A DNA stretch of 64,000 nt from Sorangium aterium (GTDB lineage: Bacteria; Myxococcota_A; Polyangia; Polyangiales; Polyangiaceae), in contig NZ_JAQNDK010000005.1 in NCBI RefSeq assembly GCF_028368935.1, positions 1,366,501 through 1,430,500 of the forward strand. Direction: 5' to 3'. The notes beneath the pieces were generated by a model. That model made no database searches, was not told the origin of the DNA, and worked only from the letters and a program-made list of their open reading frames with translations. Both the position numbers and the translations under genes were made by a program. Position 1 is the stretch's first letter, and each line of letters opens with the position of its first letter. Positions 17,359 through 24,592 of the stretch are shown piece after piece.

Positions 17359-17699
17359 CAGCGGCCGCACGCTTCGCGGTCCAGGACCGCGTCGCTCATC
17401 TGCTTGCAGGCGGCCGCGAGCGCGACGCGCGCCTCCGCCCTCGCGTCACCCTTCAGCGCCTCGTCGTCGGCCTCCGCCTTGGCCTCGAGCACGTCGCGCG
17501 CGATCCGGATCGCGGCCTCGTGGCTCTTCCTGGTCTCCGCGGGCAGCTTGCTGGCGCAGGTGGTCATCGTGGCCAGGTAGCTGTCGCAGGCGTCGACCCC
17601 CGTGCTGTCGAGGTCGACCTTCCCCGCATCGCCGCCTGCCTTGCCGCAGCCGAGGGCGAGGGTGCCCCAGAGAAGAAGTGCCAGGTGAGCTCTCGCCAT
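17358..17699 (-). CDS. small lipoprotein of unknown function
   Basis: A 113-residue protein. Residues 1-19 are a signal peptide with the lipobox ALGC. The mature part starts GKAGGDAGK and has a short cysteine pair (VDACDSYLATMTTC), an alanine/lysine/glutamate-rich helical middle, and two more cysteines near the end (AACKQM, REACGR). Similar small four-cysteine lipoproteins are frequent in myxobacteria and have no assigned role. An ATG start at 17699 gives the signal peptide directly; a longer frame to 17804 is open but looks non-coding. Confidence 0.6.
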   Translation of the reverse strand: MARAHLALLLWGTLALGCGKAGGDAGKVDLDSTGVDACDSYLATMTTCASKLPAETRKSHEAAIRIARDVLEAKAEADDEALKGDARAEARVALAAACKQMSDAVLDREACGR

Positions 17700-17871
17700 C
17701 GTCGCGCGCGCCGGAGCGCCGCGCGCCGCAGGAGGCCGGTGCTGGCCGCCTCGCGCGCTGCCCGAAGCCGTCGCACCCTGACACGAGCCCGCGCCGCAGG
17801 GCAATTTTCGGTGGCTCAGGCGCGGCGGCGCGCGCGGCCGTGAGCGCGCGCCGCGGGGCGAGCTCGGCGGG

Positions 17872-19173
17872 TCAGGCGCGGATCAGCAGGATGGCGTGCT
17901 CGTGGCGCGGGCGGCGCTGGAAGGCGCGCGCCGTGGGGCGGTGGAAGTGGGGGCGCGGCTGCGACGCGACCGCGCGGACCGTGAGGCGCGCGCCGGACGC
18001 GGCGGCCCTGACGACGTCGACCGCGTAGACCGGCGCGCCGGCGACCACGCTGTCGGCGATCAGCAGCACGAGCGGCGCGCCGCTCCGGAGGACGCGCGCA
18101 AGCGCGGTGAGCACGCCGCCGAGCTCATCGCGCCAGCGCGCGCGGCCGGCCTCGGGGCCGAGCGGGTCGAGGTGCCGGCGGGCCCCGATCTCGTCCTGCT
18201 CGAAGCGGGCGCTGCGGAGCCGGAGCCAGCGCAGCCTCGCCTCGTGGTGGGCGAGGTAGTCGTACACGCCCGGGTAGGGCGGCGACGTGATCGCGAGGTG
18301 GACCGAGCCGGTCTCGACGCCGCGGAGCACGCGCGCGTCTCCCTCCTCGACGAGCGCGGGCGGGCTCGCTTCGAGCTGAGTGGCGACCTCGGCGAGGCGC
18401 TGGGCGAGCTCCTCCGCCTTGCGGAGGAAGAGCCGCGCCGGATAGCCGGCGGCGATCCGCCGCGGCAGCTCGTGCTCCGACGTGTCGGACGTGCGGCGGC
18501 TGAGCTTCGTCAGGATGGCGGAGAGGACGAGCTCGAGATCGGCGCGGAGCGCGTCGGCGCCGTGGCCCGCGATGCGGTCGAGGCCGACGCGGAGCCCGTC
18601 GAGCTCGAGGAGCACGTGCGGCTCGAACAGGGCGACGTCCTCGGGGCCGTACCGGCGGCTCGGACCGGCGCGCGCCTTGCGGCGCTCATCGGCCGCGGCC
18701 GCGACCTCGCGGGCGGCGGCGACGAGCCGGTCGCGCTCGCCGGGGGTGCTGCCCTGCACCTTCAGGCGGGCGAGGCGCACGGCCAGCGGGTTGGCGTCGA
18801 CGCCGATCGCCGCCCGACCCGCGAGCCGGGCCTCGACGAGGACGGTGCCGCTGCCGCAGAAGGGGTCGAGCACCCGCTCGCCCGGCCTCGAGAGGCCCTC
18901 GATCAGCCGGCGGGCCGTGTCCGGGTGCATCCGGGCCGGGTAGCTGTGGAACCCGTGCACGTGCGCGCGCGCCGCTTCCTCCGCGGTGCTCGAGCTGGCC
19001 ACGTCGAGCGCGTGGGCGAGCTTCGCGGCGCCCTCGGGGTCGCCCTCGAGCAGCGTCGCGCCGCCGATGTGGGTCAGGGCGCGGCGCTCCTGGGGCGCGG
19101 GCCGGCCCGCGCGGGCCTTCTGCTGCGGCGGACCTGGCTTCGGCTTGGGATCAGCGCTTCGCGGGGTCGACAT
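17872..19173 (-). CDS. DNA methyltransferase (TSPPY type), no restriction partner seen
   Basis: A 433-residue SAM-dependent methyltransferase. After a proline/lysine-rich N-terminus (about 30 residues) it has GFHSYPARMHP, then the SAM-binding D103-PFCGSGT with VLVEA. The catalytic motif T296-S-P-P-Y comes after it, with about 190 residues of variable sequence between. This motif order (SAM site before the PPY site) and the HSYPA element match DNA N4-cytosine/N6-adenine methylases of the PF01555 kind. An RNA guanine methylase of the Trm11/COG1041 kind is less likely. The start overlaps the zinc-ribbon gene by 23 bases. No endonuclease is next to it, so it is an orphan or a housekeeping modifier. 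Confidence 0.75.
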   Translation of the reverse strand: MSTPRSADPKPKPGPPQQKARAGRPAPQERRALTHIGGATLLEGDPEGAAKLAHALDVASSSTAEEAARAHVHGFHSYPARMHPDTARRLIEGLSRPGERVLDPFCGSGTVLVEARLAGRAAIGVDANPLAVRLARLKVQGSTPGERDRLVAAAREVAAAADERRKARAGPSRRYGPEDVALFEPHVLLELDGLRVGLDRIAGHGADALRADLELVLSAILTKLSRRTSDTSEHELPRRIAAGYPARLFLRKAEELAQRLAEVATQLEASPPALVEEGDARVLRGVETGSVHLAITSPPYPGVYDYLAHHEARLRWLRLRSARFEQDEIGARRHLDPLGPEAGRARWRDELGGVLTALARVLRSGAPLVLLIADSVVAGAPVYAVDVVRAAASGARLTVRAVASQPRPHFHRPTARAFQRRPRHEHAILLIRA

Positions 19174-19957
19174 GGGCGGTCCGTTGCGTGAGGGGCTCGG
19201 CAGCGAAGGCTTCCTCTTCGGCGGCGAGGGCGCGCGCCACGCTCTCGGCCCCCGCCTCGCCCCGGTCTTCGCCGCGCGCCGCGCCGACGCGCAGCTTCGG
19301 CGCATAGCCGAACTCGCCCGCGGGGCTCACCGCGCCGCGCACGACGTCGTTGACCTCCAGCAGGGCGAGGAGCTCCTCGGCCTGGGACTCGGCGATGCGG
19401 AGGGTCGAGGCGAGCCCGCCGGCGGTCAGCGGGCCCTCGGCCTGGCGGGCGACGTCGGAGGCGACGGAGACCCAGGCGGCGTCGAGCGCGGGCGCGATGT
19501 CCCGGCTCCGCGACTTCGCCCGCCGGAGCGCCCAGACGGCGAAGGCGCCGACGGGCGCCATGGTGAGGAGGCCGGCGGTGAAGAGTCCGACGCTCGCGTC
19601 GAGGACGAGCAGCAGCACGGCGAACAGGAGCAGCTCGAAGCCGAACAGCGCGCCGGCCGCGATGCCTGCGGCGCGCCAGACCGAGCGCGCCGAGGCCGCC
19701 GCGCGCGCCTTCTGGAGCAGCGGCGCCTCGCGGCCGGATCGCTCGATGCGGTCGTCGGCGACGGGGACGCGCGGGCCGCCGCAGGCGTCGCACACGAAGC
19801 GCAGCTCGGGGTGCGCCGAGACGCCGGTCACGCCGCCGCAGTGCAGGCAGGCCTCGGCGCGCGCGGCCGCGCCGCACTGCGGGCAGCGGTCGCTCTCCGG
19901 CGCGAGCGCCGCGGCGCACACGCGGCAGCGGGCGGCGCCGGGCGACGCGTCGCTCAC
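19151..19957 (-). CDS. zinc-ribbon membrane protein
   Basis: A 268-residue protein. The first 62 residues hold three CxxC pairs (CRVC, CPQC, CLHC) plus CDAC, arranged as one or two zinc ribbons. Two hydrophobic segments (about residues 92-118 and 122-142) follow, then a soluble helical C-terminus of about 110 residues. That part may contain a winged-helix-like stretch ([28 protein letters not shown]). It starts with GTG overlapping the purQ stop (GTGA) and overlaps the methyltransferase start, so all three genes are translationally coupled. Function unknown. Confidence 0.65.
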   Translation of the reverse strand: MSDASPGAARCRVCAAALAPESDRCPQCGAAARAEACLHCGGVTGVSAHPELRFVCDACGGPRVPVADDRIERSGREAPLLQKARAAASARSVWRAAGIAAGALFGFELLLFAVLLLVLDASVGLFTAGLLTMAPVGAFAVWALRRAKSRSRDIAPALDAAWVSVASDVARQAEGPLTAGGLASTLRIAESQAEELLALLEVNDVVRGAVSPAGEFGYAPKLRVGAARGEDRGEAGAESVARALAAEEEAFAAEPLTQRTAHVDPAKR

Positions 19958-20388
19958 GGCGCGCTCGCGGATGGGGCCGAGCGGGCGCCGCCCACGCTGC
20001 GCAGCACGGCGTCGAACAGGGCGCGCCCGTCGGCGCTGCCGTGGCCCTGGAAGGGCTCGCTCATCCGTTCGGGGTGGGGCATCAGCCCCAGCACGTTCCG
20101 CCGGGGCCCCCCGTAGATGCCGGCGATGTCCATCGCCGATCCGTTGGGGTTCGCGTCGCCGCCGACCAGCCCCTCCCGGTCGCAGTACTGCAGCGCGATG
20201 GCGCGCTTCTCGACGAGCTTGCGGAGCGTCTCCGGATCAGCCTGGTACCGCCCTTCGGCGTGGGCGATCGGCAGGCGGAGCACCCGTGGCAGGCCGGTCG
20301 ACGTGCGGACCTGGAGCACGTCGCGGAGCGTATGGATCATTTCGGCATCCGCGTTGGAGCCCGGGAAGATGACCACGGTCGCGTGCAT
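19954..20388 (-). pseudogene. purQ: PurQ (FGAM synthase glutaminase subunit) with a large internal in-frame deletion
   Basis: A 144-residue frame. Residues 1-25 ([21 protein letters not shown]) match the N-terminus of PurQ. Residues from about 36 on ([34 protein letters not shown]) match its C-terminus, including the catalytic His and Glu. The middle of about 100-110 residues, with the oxyanion GGFSYGDYLR segment and the nucleophilic cysteine of GxCNGFQ, is absent. Full PurQ proteins are about 210-290 residues. Without the cysteine it cannot hydrolyse glutamine for purine synthesis. The reading frame is kept through the junction near 20313. It could be a real deletion, a non-catalytic relic, or an assembly collapse. 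No PurS or PurL is beside it. Confidence 0.75.
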
Positions 20389-20481
20389 GGGCGTCGACGT
20401 ACTCCGGTTGCCGGCGCTCGGCCAGGGGTCCTGACGGCGCGCGCGGCTTCACCGGCTTCTTTGGGCGTGTCATGATGGGAC

Positions 20482-21090
20482 ATGGCGTCGCGATGGGCGC
20501 GGACCGGTCGAACCGACGCGACGGTGCGGGCGGCGTCCGGCTATCTCGTCCTCGCGGCGCTGGCGACCTCGCTGGGCCTGGTGCTGCGGGATGGATGGCC
20601 GTGGATCCACCCGAGCCCGTGGCTCACGCTGCCGCCGTTGGCCGCGCTGCTGATGAGCGCCGCGCTCGGCCTCACGCTGGCGGCCGGGGTCGTCGTGACG
20701 ACGCGCGTCGCCGTGGCGCGGTTCAGCTGGGCGCGGCGCCTGCACGCCGAGCTCCGCCCGGTCGCGCGCGACTTCTCGCTCGGCCAGATCCTGCTCCTCG
20801 CGGGCCTCTCGAGCCTCGGAGAGGAGCTGCTCTTCCGCGGGCTGCTGACGCCGCTGCTCGGTGTGCCGCTGAGCGCGATCCTCTTCGGTCTGATGCACCA
20901 GATGCGCGGTCCGAGCCGCTGGGTGTGGATCGGCTGGGCCGTCGGCGTGGGCGCGGGGCTCGGCGCCATCTTCGCGGCGACGGGGTCGCTCGTCGGGCCG
21001 GTCCTGGCGCACGCCGTCGTGAACGCGGTCAACCTGAGCTACCTGCGCGATCACGATCCGGACGAGGTGGAGCCGCGGATGACGCTCTAG
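20482..21090 (+). CDS. CPBP-family intramembrane metalloprotease
   Basis: A 202-residue membrane protein with five to six hydrophobic segments. It has the CPBP/CAAX-protease motifs: EELLFRG (EExxxR), FGLMHQ (FxxxH) and HAVVNAVN (HxxxN) near the end, all intact. Family members cleave within the membrane, or in some lineages confer bacteriocin immunity. No bacteriocin gene is adjacent. It is divergent from purQ with 93 bases between. A CATGAT lies 5 bases before the ATG, so the promoter may be very close. No clear Shine-Dalgarno is visible. Confidence 0.8.
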   Translation: MASRWARTGRTDATVRAASGYLVLAALATSLGLVLRDGWPWIHPSPWLTLPPLAALLMSAALGLTLAAGVVVTTRVAVARFSWARRLHAELRPVARDFSLGQILLLAGLSSLGEELLFRGLLTPLLGVPLSAILFGLMHQMRGPSRWVWIGWAVGVGAGLGAIFAATGSLVGPVLAHAVVNAVNLSYLRDHDPDEVEPRMTL

Positions 21091-21129
21091 ATCGGCGCTT
21101 CCGCTTCCTCGCTGTCCCCATTCCCGCCG

Positions 21130-22422
21130 TCAGCGCTTCTTCGAGTCGGGGCGGGGAGGCCTGGGCGGCGCCGGTCTCGGGGGGATCGGGGTCGCGCGCG
21201 GCGGGCCTTCGTGGCTTGCCGGCTGGGTCTCCGGGGGAGCGAGGGTCCCGCGCGAGAGCTCGCCTGTCTCCACGGCGCTCTGCCTCTCACGGCCTGGCGA
21301 GGACGGTCGCGAGGGCGGCGGTCGGCTCCCGGCTCGCGGGAGCGTCGGAGGCTCGCTCTCCTCCACGCGCACGCCGCGCTGGCTCGACGGCTTCGCTGTC
21401 CTGCGGGCCAGCGAGGGCAGCGTCGGCGGCGCCGCCGGGGTCGCCAGCTCGAACTCGAAGTTCAGCTCGAGCGACGGCGGCCCATCGGAGATCGCCACGG
21501 CGGGGTCGGAGCCCCTCTGTGGCGCAGGGGTGGGCCCGCGGCGCAGGCGCTCTTCGGACACGACGCGCGACGACGGCGGCGCGACGTCGTCCAGAATGGA
21601 CGATGGCCCGCCGAGCGCCGTCGTCGCGCTCCGGGGCTCCGGACGGCGTCGCGACGGCGGGAACGGCAGCTCGACGCGGGCGCTCTCGTCCTCGAGCCGG
21701 GTCGCCTCGAGCAGGTACGCAGCGATGGATGTCCGCTCCGCCGGCAGGGGGCGGATGCCTGGCACGAACGCGAACCGTCCGACCTTCCAGCTGAGCATGG
21801 TGCGGAGCGCGGCGAGCGCCGAGGCGCGCGTGCCTCCGACGGTCCCCTCGACGATGCACCCTTCGGCGATGTCCAGCTGAGCCCGACGTTTCTTGCTGCT
21901 CACCTCGAACACACCCGACCGCCGCTCCATCTCGAGGACCGTGAGGACGGTCGCGATCGACATCTGGCTGAGATCGCCCTCGATCGCGGTCTGATCGACG
22001 GACGCCGGGATGGACATGAGGCTGTCCCGCCGCAGGCGCAGGCGCGACGCCATCTGCACGAGCGCCCCGATCTGCGCGACGACCTCGCCGACCCGGAACG
22101 GCTTGGTCATGTAGACGTCGGCGCCCACGTGGAACCCTTCGAGGCGGGCCTCCTGGTCGTCGAGCGCGGAGAGGAACAGGAACGGGGTGACCGATACCCG
22201 GGACGGCTGGGTGCGCACGTTGCGCGCGACCCAGTAGCCGTCGTGGTCGGGCAGGCCGATGTCGCAGACGATGCACTCGGGCTCCAGGGTGCAGGCGGTG
22301 GAGAGCCCGGCCTCCGCGGTGGCGCAGAAGATGACCTCGTAACCTGCCTCCCGGATCGCGGTGGCGAGCAGGTCCGCGATGTACTCCTCGTCCTCGATCA
22401 CGAGCACGACCCCGCTCGGCAT
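21130..22422 (-). CDS. response regulator with receiver domain, DUF4388 domain and Pro/Ser-rich tail
   Basis: A 430-residue protein. Residues 4-122 are a CheY-like receiver with the acidic pair E10/D11, the phospho-acceptor D54 in CDIGLPDHDG and K107 in MTKPF. Residues about 145-245 match DUF4388, the PatA N-terminal-like domain common in myxobacteria (GDLSQMSIATVLTVLEMERRSG). The last 180 residues are disordered Pro/Arg/Ser sequence ending in a lysine/arginine tail. No DNA-binding output and no adjacent histidine kinase are seen, so signalling is probably by protein contact. The ATG at 22422 follows TACCGT by 7 bases. Confidence 0.82.
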   Translation of the reverse strand: MPSGVVLVIEDEEYIADLLATAIREAGYEVIFCATAEAGLSTACTLEPECIVCDIGLPDHDGYWVARNVRTQPSRVSVTPFLFLSALDDQEARLEGFHVGADVYMTKPFRVGEVVAQIGALVQMASRLRLRRDSLMSIPASVDQTAIEGDLSQMSIATVLTVLEMERRSGVFEVSSKKRRAQLDIAEGCIVEGTVGGTRASALAALRTMLSWKVGRFAFVPGIRPLPAERTSIAAYLLEATRLEDESARVELPFPPSRRRPEPRSATTALGGPSSILDDVAPPSSRVVSEERLRRGPTPAPQRGSDPAVAISDGPPSLELNFEFELATPAAPPTLPSLARRTAKPSSQRGVRVEESEPPTLPRAGSRPPPSRPSSPGRERQSAVETGELSRGTLAPPETQPASHEGPPRATPIPPRPAPPRPPRPDSKKR

Positions 22423-22429
22423 CTGGCAG

Positions 22430-22435
22430 ACGGTA
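22430..22435 (-). promoter_or_regulatory. candidate -10 box TACCGT, leaderless promoter
   Basis: TACCGT on the minus strand ends 7 bases before the ATG at 22422. No Shine-Dalgarno lies between. Confidence 0.5.
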
Positions 22436-22614
22436 CACGCGCCCTGCGGGCGTGGCCAAGGGTGAATGGCGGAGAGCCAGCCTGATCATTCATTCGCCGG
22501 CGCGCCGCCGCCCGGCTCCTCGTGCCAGCCCTCGCCGCAGCATCCCGCGCGAGCTCGCCGCGGCGTCCCGTCCGGGTTCGCCCTCGGCGTCCGGCCGCGG
22601 CGAGGAATCCACGC

Positions 22615-22620
22615 TATAAG
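22615..22620 (+). promoter_or_regulatory. candidate -10 box TATAAG, leaderless promoter of mnmA
   Basis: TATAAG ends 7 bases before the mnmA ATG. AACGGAA fills the gap and is too close to serve as a good ribosome site if transcription starts at the ATG. Confidence 0.45.
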
Positions 22621-22627
22621 AACGGAA

Positions 22628-23785
22628 ATGGCAACTCTGGTCCGAGAGGCCGACGGTACGGCGCGGCCCGGCGAGCGGGCCTCCTCGGGGGCTCGCGTCT
22701 TCATCGCGATGAGCGGCGGAGTCGACTCGTCCGTCGCTGCGGCGCGCCTCTGCGACGCTGGATACGAGGTCGTCGGCGTGACGCTGCACCTCTGGGACTA
22801 CCCCGACGACGGCAGCGTCAAGAGCCGCTGCTGCGCGCCCGAGGATCAGCACGACGCCCGCCGGGTCGCCGACCACCTCGGGATCCCGCACTACACGTTC
22901 GACCGGCGCGCCCTGTTCCGGGAGCACGTCGTCGACCCCTTCGTCGAGGCTTACCTCGCGGGTGAGACGCCGAGCCCGTGCGTGGCCTGCAACCGCTCGG
23001 TCAAGCTCCGGGAGCTGTTCCCGCTGGCGGAGCGGCTGGGGGTCTCGTGGGTCGCGACGGGCCACTATGCGCGGGTCGTCCTGGAGGAGGGCGGCGCTCG
23101 GCTCTACCGCGGCCGCGATCGGCACAAGGATCAGAGCTATTTCCTGCACATGCTCCGGTCGGACGAGCTGTCGCGGCTCCTCTTCCCCCTCGGCGACTCG
23201 ACCAAGGAGGAGGTGCGTGCCGAGGCGATCGCCCGCGGGCTCCCGGGCGCCGAGAAGGGGGAGAGCCAGGAGCTCTGCTTCATCCCCTCCGGCCGTTACG
23301 CGCCGTTCGTGGCCGAGCGCGCCGCGGACAGGCTCCGGCCCGGCCCCATCGTCGATCGGGACGGCCGCGTGGTCGGGGCGCACGGCGGGGTGCACGGCTT
23401 CACCGTGGGCCAGCGCAAGGGCATCGGCGTCTCGCTCGGCCGGCCCGCGTTCGTCGTGGGCCTCGACGCCGCGTCCGGCGCGGTGCACCTCGGCGACGAG
23501 GGCGATCTGTACGCCGCGGGCGCCGAGATCGCCGACGCGGTGTGGTGCGACGACGCGGTCTTCCCCCTGGAGGCCGAGGTGCGGGTGCGCGCGCGGCACG
23601 AGGCGGCGCCTGGCATCATCGAGCGGCGCCGCGACCCCGCGACGGGCGCGGAGAGCTTCGTTGCGCGGTTCGCGAGCCCGGTGCGGTCCGTCTCTCCGGG
23701 GCAGATGGCCGTGGTCTACCGGGGCGATCGCGTCCTCGGGGGAGGCCGCATCAAGGCGGCCCTTCGCTCGCAGGCGGCGTCATGA
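22628..23785 (+). CDS. mnmA: tRNA-specific 2-thiouridylase MnmA
   Basis: A 385-residue enzyme that thiolates U34 of Lys, Glu and Gln tRNAs, using ATP to adenylate the base and sulfur from a relay protein. The PP-loop S29-GGVDSS35 is intact. Both catalytic cysteines are present, in PCVACNRSVK and ELCFIP. The tRNA-recognition stretch GHYAR, the KDQSYFLH motif and the C-terminal beta-barrel (HGFTVGQRKGIGV) are all seen. A short N-terminal extension of about 20 residues precedes the fold. The start at 22628 is set by the family and by the TATAAG box 7 bases upstream. It is translationally coupled (ATGA) to the lipoprotein gene that follows. Confidence 0.95.
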   Translation: MATLVREADGTARPGERASSGARVFIAMSGGVDSSVAAARLCDAGYEVVGVTLHLWDYPDDGSVKSRCCAPEDQHDARRVADHLGIPHYTFDRRALFREHVVDPFVEAYLAGETPSPCVACNRSVKLRELFPLAERLGVSWVATGHYARVVLEEGGARLYRGRDRHKDQSYFLHMLRSDELSRLLFPLGDSTKEEVRAEAIARGLPGAEKGESQELCFIPSGRYAPFVAERAADRLRPGPIVDRDGRVVGAHGGVHGFTVGQRKGIGVSLGRPAFVVGLDAASGAVHLGDEGDLYAAGAEIADAVWCDDAVFPLEAEVRVRARHEAAPGIIERRRDPATGAESFVARFASPVRSVSPGQMAVVYRGDRVLGGGRIKAALRSQAAS

Positions 23786-24435
23786 GGGCCCGTGCGCTCG
23801 TGCCCCTCGCCTGCGCGTTCTCGCTCGGGTGCTCGCTCGGGCAGGGGGAAGGCGAGGTCATCAGCGAACGGCTGCGCGCGGCCGGCTGCTGGGACGACAG
23901 CTACGACATGAGCCCGGACTTCTTCGCCGCGGTCCCCTACCGCTCCACATTGCAGGTCCGGGTGCAGCGCGGGAGCGATCTGCAGGAGATCTCGGACGGG
24001 CTCGCGGTCCTGATCGATGACGTCGACCTCATCCGCGGGGACGGGACCGTGAACAAGCTCGACGTCGACCTGAGCGTGGGGCTCCCGCCCGGCGTCCAGC
24101 TGCCTGGCTCGCCTCCACCGACGCCGAAGCCGGAGGGGCTCGCGCCGCTCGTGCACATGGCGCTTTACCTCCAGCGGTCCTGCCACAACCAGAACATCGT
24201 GCTCTACGCCGTCGACGGGACCATCAAGTTCCAGGCGCTGTTCAGCGGCGATCCCAACGAGACGGATGCGGTCGACAAGTACACCGATGCGACGTTCGAC
24301 GTCTGGGTCGGCGATCCGCGCGACGCAGGGCTCGGTCACCCAGCAGACGCCATCCCTCGGGAGCTCCTCTCGCGGGTCACCGGGGGGTTCCGCTTCTACT
24401 TCGAGCGAGGTCAACCTGGGCAACCGTTCCCCTGA
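23782..24435 (+). CDS. lipoprotein of unknown function
   Basis: A 217-residue protein with a signal peptide of about 17 residues and the lipobox SLGC. The mature part is soluble and mixed alpha/beta, with a cysteine at AAGCWDDSYDMSP and another in LQRSCHNQN. It has an acidic segment (LIDDVDLIRGDG) and a proline-rich loop (PGSPPPTPKPEG). I recognise no domain. The ATG overlaps the mnmA stop by 4 bases, so it is co-expressed with a tRNA-modification gene, although no link in function is evident. The 157 bases after it carry only a short CCTGTC palindrome near 24476. Confidence 0.6.
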   Translation: MRARALVPLACAFSLGCSLGQGEGEVISERLRAAGCWDDSYDMSPDFFAAVPYRSTLQVRVQRGSDLQEISDGLAVLIDDVDLIRGDGTVNKLDVDLSVGLPPGVQLPGSPPPTPKPEGLAPLVHMALYLQRSCHNQNIVLYAVDGTIKFQALFSGDPNETDAVDKYTDATFDVWVGDPRDAGLGHPADAIPRELLSRVTGGFRFYFERGQPGQPFP

Positions 24436-24592
24436 GCCCGTCACGACTCCGTCCTCGGTCTCAGGCGGTGTCCTACCTGTCGGGACAGGAGCTTTCAGCG
24501 CCCCGGTGGATTGAAGCTGACCATCTGGAAGGTGTCCTGGCCGAGACGACATGGCAAAGCGCCGCGAACTCGCGGTAAAGTAGTGACCGCTC

